This document shows positions 14,509 through 23,177 of a DNA stretch of 35,384 bases, one piece after another (position 1 is the stretch's first letter; each line of letters starts with the position of its first letter). The stretch lies in NCBI GenBank assembly GCA_021604825.1, contig BQJS01000022.1:1-35384 (forward strand), in the 5' to 3' direction. A program made the position numbers and the translations under genes. Source of the DNA: Phycisphaerae bacterium (GTDB lineage Bacteria > Planctomycetota > Phycisphaerae > UBA1845). The notes beneath the pieces were generated by a model, which saw nothing but the letters and a program-made list of their open reading frames with translations, was not told the origin of the DNA and made no database searches.

Positions 14509-16464
14509 ATGGCAGGCCCGCAGACGGTTTGGGGAATCGACGTCGGTAAATCCGCATTCAAAGCCGTTCGCCTGCGGGCGGCGGGCGATGGCGTGGAAGT
14601 CGTCAGCACCGATTACATCGAACATTCCAAGATCATGTCGCAACAGGATGCCGACCCCGACGCCCTCTGGTCGTCCGCATTGGAAAAATTTTTGGCCAAG
14701 AACGACATCACCAGCGACAACATCGTCATCGGCGTCCCGGGCCAACAAACCCTCGCCCGATTCAGCAAGCTGCCACCCGTCGAGAACAAGAAGAAGATCC
14801 CCGACATCGTCCGCTACGAAGCCGACCAGCAGATTCCTTTCGACATGGACGAAGTCGTTTGGGATTACCAAGTCTTCGAAGCCGAAGGCAACCCCGACGT
14901 CGAAGTCGGCATCTTCGCGATCAAACGGGAACTGATCCGCGACCATCTGGTCCACTTCGACTCACAAGGGATCGAAGCTGTCGCGGTCCAAGCCGCACCA
15001 CTCGCCGCCTACAACGCCATGCACTACGACGGACTGGTTGGCGACAACGCCACCGTCATCATCGACATCGGTACCGAGAGCACCGACCTGATCATCGGCA
15101 CCGAATCGTCGCTCTGGACGCGGTCGATTCAACTCGGCGGCAACAACTTCACCGAAGCTTTGGTCAAAGCATTCAAGCTTTCATTCTCCAAGGCAGAGAC
15201 CCTCAAGCGCACCGCTGCGACCAGCAAATACGCCCGGCAGATTTTCCAGGCGATGCGCCCCGTCTTCGCCGATTTGGTTCAGGAGTTGCAGCGATCCGTT
15301 GGGTACTACACAGCCACCCATCGCGACGTCAGTCTTGGAAAAGTTTACGGCATGGGCAACGCGTTCAAACTTCCCGGATTGCAAAAGTACATCAAGCAGA
15401 ACCTACAGCTCGACCTCATCAAGATCGACGCTTTCAGCAAGATCAAACTCCCAGACGCCGATGGCAGCGCGGGCGACGCCAACAACTACAGTGTCGCCTA
15501 CGGACTCGCGCTTCAGGGGCTGGACCTGAGCAAGGTCAACAGCAACTTGCTCCCTCCGGAGATTGCGCTCGCGTCTGTTTGGAAGAAGAAGCGCCCATTC
15601 CTGGCAGCCTCTGCGGCATGTTTGCTTCTCACTGCTGGCGTGGTGTGGTTCCGCGGGATGTCCGACAACAAGACACTGGAAGTCAATTCGGGCAATCCGC
15701 CAGCAGTCACAGACTCCAACGCTTGGGACACCATCCTGAATCCGCCGAACGACCTGGCGCCACGACCTTACGGCAAGCTGATTTACGCCGCTTCGCAAAA
15801 TCTCAAGAGACAGCACGGCAACCTTAGTTCACAAGGCAAAGCCGAAATCGAAAAAGCTGAGAAGATCGAAAAGCTTCTGGCCAACCGGACGGTCTGGATC
15901 AAGATTCTATCGGCGATTCACGCGGCGCTGCCGGCCCCGCCCGAAGGCGTTAAAGATGCCGCCAATGCCGAGGACTATGTTGCGGCGATCAGAAACTCGG
16001 GGCTGAGTCGAGGCAAGCGGGGTGAGATCTTCATTCAATCGCTAAAGTCCCAATATGTTCCCAACGTGGACGAAGCGAGCGTGATCAAAGGGGACTATTC
16101 CGAAGCAAGCACAAAGATCTATGAGAGCAAAGGTGGCAAACCGCGCCCCGGATTCATCATCGATCTGAAAGGATACGCTCCTCACGAAAAAGACAGTGGC
16201 CCCAATGTCAAAGAGAAGGGCCTTTACGTGAACAGCACGTTTGTCAAAACCCTGCGCGAGATCGGACGCAAGCCAGAACAGGGATTCTTCATCAATCGAA
16301 TGGGACTCACTGTCGCGGACGAAGGTAAACGCGGAGACAAGCAACCGGCAGGGTTCCAGGACATGGACCCGATTACCGGCGAACCTGCTGACGACGACTA
16401 TCATTTTCAAGTCATGATCGAAGTCGTGCTGGCGGATCTTCCGGTGGAAGAAGAGAAGAAGTAG
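14509..16464 (+). CDS. PilM-like actin-fold protein fused to a PilN-like membrane/periplasmic part
   Basis: 651 residues. Residues about 5-345 are a PilM/FtsA-type ATPase: phosphate-1 loop WGIDVGKSAFKAVRL (8-22), phosphate-2 IIDIGTESTDLIIG (about 184-197) and adenosine-side YGMGNAFKLPGL (near 280). After NLLPPEI, a motif typical of the PilM-to-PilN junction, there is one membrane helix at about 362-384 (FLAASAACLLLTAGVVWF), then about 265 periplasmic residues with helical stretches. In most bacteria PilM is a separate cytosolic protein bound to the short N-terminal tail of PilN; here both seem to be one chain. AGGAG lies 8 bases ahead of the ATG. It heads a four-gene operon and is divergent from mtaB, with 124 bp between them for both promoters. 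Confidence 0.85.
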   Translation: MAGPQTVWGIDVGKSAFKAVRLRAAGDGVEVVSTDYIEHSKIMSQQDADPDALWSSALEKFLAKNDITSDNIVIGVPGQQTLARFSKLPPVENKKKIPDIVRYEADQQIPFDMDEVVWDYQVFEAEGNPDVEVGIFAIKRELIRDHLVHFDSQGIEAVAVQAAPLAAYNAMHYDGLVGDNATVIIDIGTESTDLIIGTESSLWTRSIQLGGNNFTEALVKAFKLSFSKAETLKRTAATSKYARQIFQAMRPVFADLVQELQRSVGYYTATHRDVSLGKVYGMGNAFKLPGLQKYIKQNLQLDLIKIDAFSKIKLPDADGSAGDANNYSVAYGLALQGLDLSKVNSNLLPPEIALASVWKKKRPFLAASAACLLLTAGVVWFRGMSDNKTLEVNSGNPPAVTDSNAWDTILNPPNDLAPRPYGKLIYAASQNLKRQHGNLSSQGKAEIEKAEKIEKLLANRTVWIKILSAIHAALPAPPEGVKDAANAEDYVAAIRNSGLSRGKRGEIFIQSLKSQYVPNVDEASVIKGDYSEASTKIYESKGGKPRPGFIIDLKGYAPHEKDSGPNVKEKGLYVNSTFVKTLREIGRKPEQGFFINRMGLTVADEGKRGDKQPAGFQDMDPITGEPADDDYHFQVMIEVVLADLPVEEEKK

Positions 16465-16542
16465 CCGTCGTCTGGGCGCCACAAGACGTTGCGGCGACTA
16501 ATGATATTTTGTTCGGAATAAGAGACGGGTTGGAGAAACCGC

Positions 16543-17745
16543 ATGAAGGCTGTGATCGAAATCATCAAACGCTTTCTGTTTGAAATTATTTGCGGGGCGG
16601 GCGCGGTAGCGGGAATTGTCCTGATCTACCTTGGGACCACGGGGATGTCCGACATCACCAAGAAGATGCAAGACGCCCTCGCCGTTCGCAACAACCTCAA
16701 AACCGCGGCCAGCGGCAACAACCTCATCAACAAGAAGGCTGTCGATCAAGCCCAGAGTCGCGTGGAGAAGATCAATGCAGCCGACGAGAAACTGCTCGCC
16801 AAGTTGCGCGAGGTCAATTACTACAAACCGCTGACCGACGCCGCATTCCCCGCATCTTCACCGGCTCAGCGAATCGAGTTCAAGCTCGCGTACCAAGAGG
16901 AAGTCAAAAGCTGGCTTAAGAAAATGAAAGCGGGCGACGTTCCGACGGCGGACTATATTGCTCAAACCCGCGACCGAATCGAAGAAGACAAGAACAGAAG
17001 AGCGGAACTCGGCATCGAGTCCAAGAACGACGGCAACGAGATGGTCAATCGCCCGGAAGTGCGCGCAGCGATCAGCAAAGCTCAGTTAATTCATTGCTAC
17101 GCCACCGAGGACTCTTTTCATCAGAGTGACGTTTCGGACAGAAGCCCGTCAGCCCCGATGTATGTCAACAAACCCCCATCGCTTGTACAGATGTGGCACG
17201 CTCAACTCGAAGTTTGGGTCCAGCGCATGATTGTCGACCGTATCGCCGAAATCAACGAATCCGCAGCCAGTCAAAAAGAGGAGACGGCTTGGGTCGGAAA
17301 TCTCCCGATCAAGGAACTCGTTTCATTGCAGACGACCAAATACTATGTCACAGATGCCGGATCTCAAGGTGCGGGACGGGGCAACAAAGGCCGTGCCGAG
17401 CCACCAGGCAGTGCCGAGTCGGTCTTCACAGGCAACAAGTCAAACGAACTCTACGAACAGATGCAGTTGACGTTGGTCCTCGTGGTCGACGCGGTCGAGA
17501 TGCCGTCGATCATGTCGGAACTTTGTCGCGATCGATTTCTCACCATCGTCAATGTCGAATATGAAGCGGTCGAGCCCAACCCTTCCATGGAAGGCAAGAT
17601 TTACGGCAACAAGCCTGTCGTCCGACTCACCTTGGACATGGAAACACAGTTCTTCTCAGAATTCTATCTCCCGCTTATGCCCGACGAAATTCTGGAAGAG
17701 TTAAAAAAGAAACGACCTGAGGCACCCAAGACCGACGGCGCCTAG
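16543..17745 (+). CDS. PilO-like single-pass pilus/secretion platform protein
   Basis: 400 residues. A short cytosolic tail and one membrane helix at about 9-34 (FEIICGAGAVAGIVLIYLG) are followed by an extended, charged, coiled-coil-like region (about 35-170). A C-terminal alpha/beta domain (about 300-385) begins QMQLTLVLVVDAVEMPSI, compatible with the ferredoxin-like fold of PilO/GspM. This is inferred from topology and position after the PilM-like gene, not from a diagnostic motif. PilO pairs with PilN to align the inner-membrane platform with the outer-membrane channel. GGAG lies 11 bases before the ATG. The next gene follows after 29 bases. Confidence 0.6.
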   Translation: MKAVIEIIKRFLFEIICGAGAVAGIVLIYLGTTGMSDITKKMQDALAVRNNLKTAASGNNLINKKAVDQAQSRVEKINAADEKLLAKLREVNYYKPLTDAAFPASSPAQRIEFKLAYQEEVKSWLKKMKAGDVPTADYIAQTRDRIEEDKNRRAELGIESKNDGNEMVNRPEVRAAISKAQLIHCYATEDSFHQSDVSDRSPSAPMYVNKPPSLVQMWHAQLEVWVQRMIVDRIAEINESAASQKEETAWVGNLPIKELVSLQTTKYYVTDAGSQGAGRGNKGRAEPPGSAESVFTGNKSNELYEQMQLTLVLVVDAVEMPSIMSELCRDRFLTIVNVEYEAVEPNPSMEGKIYGNKPVVRLTLDMETQFFSEFYLPLMPDEILEELKKKRPEAPKTDGA

Positions 17746-17774
17746 CGCACCGATCTACCCGGAGCAAGCAGAAA

Positions 17775-19526
17775 ATGGCCAAGCAATCTGTCGGGCCCAT
17801 CGTCCGGCACATCGACAAAGCAATACTCGGAGTCACCGGCGCACTCTTGCTGCTGGCGATCGCGCAATACGGCGTCGTCTCACCCAACAAGATCGAATCC
17901 GACGGCGAATGGCTCGGACCGGCCCAGGTTGACAACGCCACCCGTGAGAAAGCCGACGCACTTCGCGACCGACTCCGGCGCGCCGAAACCCCAGCCGAAC
18001 CATTCGAGGATCCCATGAACCGGGTGAGCGAGTTGGTGGACCCCCTCGCAGCCGCCGGTGTCGAAGGCGAAATCCCACGGATGCTGAGTTTCCCGCCACA
18101 GGTCCCCAAGGTCGAAGGCTCTATCATGACGCCGGGGAAGAGACACGATCTCATCACCGTCGTCAAACTTGATCGACCCACCACTCAGGCCGGTCGAACT
18201 GGTGCCTATGTCAACCCACCGGAAACGCTTGGCAACGCGCAAAACAAGGGTAAGGAAGCCGCATCACTTCGCGATGTCAATTGGGTCACCGTCTCAGCCT
18301 CCTTCCCGCGCCAGCAACAGGAAGCGATGGCCGATGCGGCGGGGTACAACCCCGAACGTGTCAATACGCTATTCACTGGTGTCGACGTGGAGCGTCGCAC
18401 GCTCAATGCGGATGGATCGTTCTCCGACTGGCAACCGATCAAGACGGTAGCCCATCAAGTATTGCCACCGCTGCCAGAACCAGAAGTGTACAAAGTTGAA
18501 GACGGCAAAGGGTTTAATGTGTCGCCCGAAGATCGCGACGAAATCAAGGAATTCAAGAACTTGATTGCGATGCCCGAGAGTCAACTGACACTCATGCGAC
18601 CGCTCTTTCTGGAACGCGAGTACGGCGACGAATGGTACTACCCACGCGGACAGTTCAGCCAAGAAGTCACGGAAATGGATGCCGAGTACTCATCCGGCGA
18701 TGGGACCTGCCGCTATCCCGAATGCAAAACCACCGACGTCGATAAGGATCTGGAATTCAATGATCTGATCAAGGACGCCGAAGCCCAATTGGACAAGGGA
18801 AAGCTGGCACAAGCTCGAAAACTCATGGAGCAGGCGGAGAAGAAAGCCGACGACCGCGATCAACGCAAAGTCGACAAGCTCAAAAAGAAAATCGAGATTG
18901 CCGAACAAAAGACGCCCGTCAATCCGGCTCGATCCGCATCGCAAGTCCTGTGGGCCCATGACGCCGCGCCGGGAAGCGTCGAGAGTGGCCGAACGTATCA
19001 GTACCGCATTCGACCACGTATTTACAACCAGTACTGCGGTACGCCTCCTCTGCTTAACAATCCAGAAGATGCGGCCAAAGTTGAGTTGGTCGGCGATTGG
19101 TCCGAGCCGTCAGAACCGGTCACCGTCGATCGCGACACAATCTTCTTTGTCCGCTCTGGCAACGCCAAGAAACAGAACTGCAAGGTCGATCTGTTCAAAT
19201 GGGTGGCAGGCAAGTGGATTCAGAAACAGTTCACGCTTGCTGTCGGGGCACCCATCGGTGAAGAGGTCAAGCGCATTAAGACCCATCGCGGCGATGACGA
19301 CCAAGTCGATTTCAGCACAGGGGCAACGGTTGTCGATATTGATTATGAAAAACCCTACTGGCCGAAAGGGCGCCGCAACAACCGCAGCAAGCAAGCGACC
19401 AAGACCACCGCACTCGTGTATGTCGATGCCTCGGGACACGTGTTCGAACAGACAGAAGAGTTCGATGAGAACAGCGACTTATACGACGAATATAAAGAAA
19501 TCGCTTGGGATGATAAACGCCGATGA
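17775..19526 (+). CDS. Single-pass membrane-anchored periplasmic protein of the pilus/secretion operon
   Basis: 583 residues. One membrane helix at about 17-37 (AILGVTGALLLLAIAQYGVV) anchors a large, charged, extracytoplasmic part. A helical Lys/Glu/Asp-rich coiled-coil-like segment lies at about 329-378 (AQLDKGKLAQARKLMEQAEK). Beyond it a beta-rich domain (about 390-470) begins SGRTYQYRIRPRIYNQY and includes WSEPSEPVTV, which reads like a fibronectin-type strand pair. I do not recognise a family. Position after PilM- and PilO-like genes suggests a structural part of the same envelope machine. GGAG lies 10 bases upstream. Its stop overlaps the start of the PDZ gene by 4 bases. Confidence 0.6.
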   Translation: MAKQSVGPIVRHIDKAILGVTGALLLLAIAQYGVVSPNKIESDGEWLGPAQVDNATREKADALRDRLRRAETPAEPFEDPMNRVSELVDPLAAAGVEGEIPRMLSFPPQVPKVEGSIMTPGKRHDLITVVKLDRPTTQAGRTGAYVNPPETLGNAQNKGKEAASLRDVNWVTVSASFPRQQQEAMADAAGYNPERVNTLFTGVDVERRTLNADGSFSDWQPIKTVAHQVLPPLPEPEVYKVEDGKGFNVSPEDRDEIKEFKNLIAMPESQLTLMRPLFLEREYGDEWYYPRGQFSQEVTEMDAEYSSGDGTCRYPECKTTDVDKDLEFNDLIKDAEAQLDKGKLAQARKLMEQAEKKADDRDQRKVDKLKKKIEIAEQKTPVNPARSASQVLWAHDAAPGSVESGRTYQYRIRPRIYNQYCGTPPLLNNPEDAAKVELVGDWSEPSEPVTVDRDTIFFVRSGNAKKQNCKVDLFKWVAGKWIQKQFTLAVGAPIGEEVKRIKTHRGDDDQVDFSTGATVVDIDYEKPYWPKGRRNNRSKQATKTTALVYVDASGHVFEQTEEFDENSDLYDEYKEIAWDDKRR

Positions 19527-20347
19527 CAGACCGGGCCTTTGAGACATGCCAGCCAACAGCCTTGCGTTTCGGCTTGTTGACCATCGCGGCGCTCCTGCCT
19601 GCGATTGCATCGTTCGGTCAATCAAACTTCAACGACACAGACGATCGACACGAAGAATATAATCTGATCAACCTCGGTTTTGAAAACGCACCCGACGAGG
19701 TCATCGAGCCTCTGCTCGAGCAGTTGGGATCTCCGGATTTCTCCGTCCGCGAATCCGCCTCGAAGCAGCTGGCTGAAATCGGGCCAGCCGCCTTCGCGAA
19801 ACTCTCTCGCCACTTCGGCAGTCATCACGACTACGAAGTCCGCCTTCGAATTCAGGAAATCGTCAAGGAACAGTACCTTTGGCACACACTCCTGAAGCAC
19901 AAAGGATTTATGGGTGTCAATTACACCCCCCATACAGGAACGCCGTTCGACCCCGACCAAGCCGCCATCATCATCAACCGTGTCGAACCAGGACACGCCG
20001 CACAGGAGGCTGGACTGCGACCGCGAGACTTGATCGTTTCCGTCAATGGTCAATCAACCAACGACATCCTCGATAAATTTGCAGAACGCATTCAAGATCA
20101 GGGCGCTGGCGGAAAGCTCAAACTGGGAGTCGTCCGCGCCGGTCGATCCCAGCGTCCCGCAGAAACTCTCGAGCTTACGCTGACCCTGAAAGCCCGGCCT
20201 ATCGAACATTACAATGCAGGCGAATTACCCGACGAACTCAATGCCCGGATGCAGGCTTACTCGATTTGGTGGGGGAAACACTTCAGCCTGCCCCGCGTGT
20301 CGCGCGAGCGGCTTCCGACGTCTGATGTGCTGCAAATTCCAGAGTAA
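19523..20347 (+). CDS. Secreted HEAT-like plus PDZ domain protein, end of the pilus/secretion operon
   Basis: 274 residues. A signal peptide is visible at about 1-34 (RFGLLTIAALLPAIASFGQS). Residues about 55-115 have helical repeats of HEAT type (LLEQLGSPDFSVRESASKQL, IGPAAFAKLSRHF). A PDZ domain follows at about 130-225: FMGVNYTPHTG, VEPGHAAQEAGLRPRDLIVS and VNGQSTNDI. PDZ domains bind C-terminal or internal peptides. In type II secretion systems GspC carries a periplasmic PDZ domain, so a GspC-like role is a reasonable guess; unlike GspC this protein has a cleavable-looking signal rather than a lasting anchor. The start overlaps the preceding stop (ATGA), indicating coupling. Confidence 0.75.
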   Translation: MTDRAFETCQPTALRFGLLTIAALLPAIASFGQSNFNDTDDRHEEYNLINLGFENAPDEVIEPLLEQLGSPDFSVRESASKQLAEIGPAAFAKLSRHFGSHHDYEVRLRIQEIVKEQYLWHTLLKHKGFMGVNYTPHTGTPFDPDQAAIIINRVEPGHAAQEAGLRPRDLIVSVNGQSTNDILDKFAERIQDQGAGGKLKLGVVRAGRSQRPAETLELTLTLKARPIEHYNAGELPDELNARMQAYSIWWGKHFSLPRVSRERLPTSDVLQIPE

Positions 20348-20387
20348 CGCAACTTACGATAAAACCGCAGATCAACAACGCATCCGT

Positions 20388-21788
20388 CTACTCGGGGGCA
20401 GCCGCCAATTCCATCGCCGCTTCGATTTGCTGGCGAAACGCCGTTGACCATTCCTGCTGAATCACACTTGCTTGGGGATCGTCAGCCTCCCGGAGTTTCT
20501 TAGCTATATCGTATGCCGCTTGCTCGTCGACGATGGGCTCGCAGAGCTTAGCCAGCGCAGCCTTATGTACGCCCGCTTCTCGAATTCTCGCCCAACCCTT
20601 CTGCAACAAGATATGGTTCCCTTGGCAGGCAGCCTTGGTCATCGGAACCAACGCTCCCGATTGATTGACTGCGGCGGCTTGATCGATTTGGATTCCGAAA
20701 TCGGTCTCGAATGGATTGTCCTCGACTGCAAGTTGGCCTTTGTGTGATTCGTACAGACTTGGCTTGATTGGATAGTGGTAAAGCGTGTGATTGGAATCGT
20801 TTCGCCCTTCCGCCTTCGCGCTCCAGATCGCCTGCCCTTCATCAGACAAACAGAACCTGACAAACTGCTGGGCCAAACGCGCGTCGGCTGCCGTCTTGAG
20901 CACCGATGCCACATCGGGCGTAACAGCCGTCGCACCCGGCGGGTTGATGTATTCAAGGACACCAGGATTCTCCTGCACCCGTCGCAACCCATCAAAATTG
21001 ACGGCGAAACCTGCCAGCATAACACCCGACGCAATCTGATCATGCGCCCTGGTGCTTCCCGACGCCAGAACCCGAGAGTTGGCGAGAATTTGAATCAAGG
21101 TCTTCCATCCCTGCTCCCAACCTTGTTGCTGCAAGATCAACATCATGCACTGGCGACTGCTACCACTCTTCGCCGGATCAGCGATCGCCAACCAACCAGC
21201 AAACCTCGGATCCGCAAGATCACTCCAAGTCGTCGGCGGCTCGATGCCTCGGGCTTTACAGTCAGCCGCGTTGTACAAAATGCCAAAACTCGACAGACCC
21301 GTCGCCACCCAACGATTCTCTTCGTCGCGCGTGGGCAGACCGTGAACGTCGGCTGGCACACCATCCAACGCGTCCCCAAGTTCCAGCTTGAAGCAGCGAT
21401 TGCGTTCTGCGAGCGATCGGTGATAGGCCAACCCACCTCCGAACATGAGATCGGGCGTTTTCATCGCGCCCTCATCATTGCCTCCATCAAACAGTTCGTC
21501 GATGTACTCAATGCACTGGGGCGTTCCGCGTACGATCCAATCAATCGCCACGGTGCGCTCAAACTTCTTGTCGTACCAGTCGGAGAATGCTTCCGCAAAA
21601 GTGTCTCGGATTCGTTGACTGTGGGGCGAGATGATTGTCAATTTCAAAGCGGGCTTGGCCTGTACAATGCCCTCTGTCGCCTCTTGCGCCGGTTCGCACC
21701 CCGTCAAGGTTGCAAGACAGAATGCCACCACCACAAGACTTCGTGTCGCTCCGGATCCTGCAGCAAAATTATCCATGAGATCGCCCAT
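20388..21788 (-). CDS. Lipoprotein substrate-binding protein of an ABC importer (Fe3+-type family)
   Basis: 466 residues with a lipoprotein signal: a hydrophobic stretch followed by LATLTGC, lipidated cysteine C31. The mature part begins KLTIISPHSQRIRDTFAEAF and includes PDLMFGGGLAYHR, WVATGLSSFGILYNAADC, PPTTWSDLADPRFAGWLAIA and NPPGATAVTPDVASVLKTA. These follow the layout of periplasmic binding proteins of the iron(III)/FbpA-like and polyamine-like group. No permease or ATPase gene lies next to it, so its partner components must be elsewhere or it acts alone. It is on the same strand as, and 210 bp downstream of, the alcohol dehydrogenase gene, and convergent with the pilus operon. The start could also be the ATG at 21776. 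Confidence 0.8.
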   Translation of the reverse strand: MGDLMDNFAAGSGATRSLVVVAFCLATLTGCEPAQEATEGIVQAKPALKLTIISPHSQRIRDTFAEAFSDWYDKKFERTVAIDWIVRGTPQCIEYIDELFDGGNDEGAMKTPDLMFGGGLAYHRSLAERNRCFKLELGDALDGVPADVHGLPTRDEENRWVATGLSSFGILYNAADCKARGIEPPTTWSDLADPRFAGWLAIADPAKSGSSRQCMMLILQQQGWEQGWKTLIQILANSRVLASGSTRAHDQIASGVMLAGFAVNFDGLRRVQENPGVLEYINPPGATAVTPDVASVLKTAADARLAQQFVRFCLSDEGQAIWSAKAEGRNDSNHTLYHYPIKPSLYESHKGQLAVEDNPFETDFGIQIDQAAAVNQSGALVPMTKAACQGNHILLQKGWARIREAGVHKAALAKLCEPIVDEQAAYDIAKKLREADDPQASVIQQEWSTAFRQQIEAAMELAAAPE

Positions 21789-21998
21789 ATCAAATTAGAG
21801 TTGTTGCGCGATTCGCCTGACGCAGCGAAATTGCGCTGATTTCCCAAGACCCGGCGGAACTCGATCCAATGTCGCAATCGCAACCGCCTACCACCTGAAT
21901 GTCATTGTCGCCCATCGCTGGATGGGGTGTCAAATCGGAGGGATATCGAATCCAACAACCTGTCGATACCAAGTGCGATGATTGGGGAATGGGTGTGG

Positions 21999-23177
21999 TC
22001 AGTGTGCCGAATTCAACGCCGACTCATAAATGTGCTTGAATTCTTCGGCGTCGACGGGGACGGGGTTGAATTTTCCAGTCCATTGGGTCGCCGCCAAGCC
22101 AGCCAGCGATTCAACGTCGGCCCGTCCAATGCCAAGTGCCGACAACCCCTCCGGCATATTGGCCACGCCGAGGAAATGGGTAATCCGATCCGCAAGCGAT
22201 TCAGCGTCCAAACCGAGCGAGCCATACACCTCTGCTTGCACGCCTGAATTGTAACGCACCACATGTGGCAGCATGATCCCGACCGCCATGCCATGAACGA
22301 TCCCAAACTTTGCCGTCAGCGGATTCGCACAAGCGTGGGCTGCCCCGAGCATCGACTGCTCGATCGCGGCGCCGGCTAGGTGCGCTCCCCAAAGCATGTC
22401 GCGACGGGCTTCGTCATGATTCGGATCATTCAGTGCAGCTTCGATCGAACGGTTCAACCGATTCCACGCTTCACACGAAAAACGCTGCGACAGTTCCGTC
22501 CGCGCGTTGGTCGCGGCTGTTTCCACCGCATGCGAAATCGCATCGATCGCCGATGCCGACGCCACGCTGGACGGCTGACTCCGCGTCAACTCGTGATCCA
22601 GAATCGCCACGTGCGGTCGCAGCCCACCTTCGCGTGGATCGCGCCGATCACCGCAGGCTATCTTCGCGTGCGTCACCGGATCGCTAATCAACGCGAACGA
22701 TTGCGCCTCACTACCAGTACCCGCCGTCGTTGGCGCAACGATCATCGGCAGCATTCTCTCGGTGGCTTTCCCTTCACCGTGGTAGTCTTTGATCTCACCG
22801 CCGTTGGTCAAGAGCAGGTTGATACCCTTCGCGCAATCCATCGTACTCCCGCCGCCGACACCAACAATCACCTCAATCGATTGACGGCGGGCCAACTCCA
22901 ATCCAGCCGCAACGTGCTCTGTGGTCGGGTTCTCGTGGACGCCATCAAAGAGAACCACGTCAACGCCCTGACCCTTCAAACTCTCCATCGCGCGCGTTGC
23001 ATGGCCAGCCTTTTCAATCCCCGGGTCGGTGACCAACAGAACACGCGATGCGCCAAGTTCGCGCGCCAACTCACCCAGTTGCGATAGCGCCCCAGCCCCC
23101 GCCACCACGCGCACAGGCGACTGGGCCAATAGCTCCGGGCACGACATCTGGGTATCGTTGATCTGCGACTCGCTCAT
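21999..23177 (-). CDS. Iron-containing (group III) alcohol dehydrogenase
   Basis: 392 residues. The NAD(P)-binding motif GGGSTMDCAKG (108-118) and the PTTAGTGSE motif (149-157) are characteristic. Metal ligands can be placed by the spacing known from FucO: D212 and H216 (AIDAISHAVE), H281 (GAAHACANPL) and H295 (FGIVHGMAVG). The enzyme would interconvert an aldehyde and an alcohol with NAD(P)H. Its start overlaps the stop of the aldehyde dehydrogenase-family gene (ATGA). Together with the adenylating ligase this suggests the last step of an acid to aldehyde to alcohol route, or the reverse oxidation. Confidence 0.92.
   Translation of the reverse strand: MSESQINDTQMSCPELLAQSPVRVVAGAGALSQLGELARELGASRVLLVTDPGIEKAGHATRAMESLKGQGVDVVLFDGVHENPTTEHVAAGLELARRQSIEVIVGVGGGSTMDCAKGINLLLTNGGEIKDYHGEGKATERMLPMIVAPTTAGTGSEAQSFALISDPVTHAKIACGDRRDPREGGLRPHVAILDHELTRSQPSSVASASAIDAISHAVETAATNARTELSQRFSCEAWNRLNRSIEAALNDPNHDEARRDMLWGAHLAGAAIEQSMLGAAHACANPLTAKFGIVHGMAVGIMLPHVVRYNSGVQAEVYGSLGLDAESLADRITHFLGVANMPEGLSALGIGRADVESLAGLAATQWTGKFNPVPVDAEEFKHIYESALNSAH

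Noticed and set aside
14385..14609. Upstream extension of the mtaB frame
   Set aside because: The extra 75 residues are Arg- and Pro-rich with no family match, would overlap the divergent PilM-like gene, and would leave no room for promoters. The start at 14384 begins the conserved domain.
14859..15827. Long plus-strand open frame of 322 codons inside the PilM-like gene
   Set aside because: It is Arg/Gln/His-rich and has no domain, as expected for an alternative frame of a GC-biased gene.
20775..21839. Plus-strand open frame of 354 codons opposite the binding-protein gene
   Set aside because: It is an antisense shadow rich in Arg and His; the minus-strand lipoprotein has a lipobox and family motifs.
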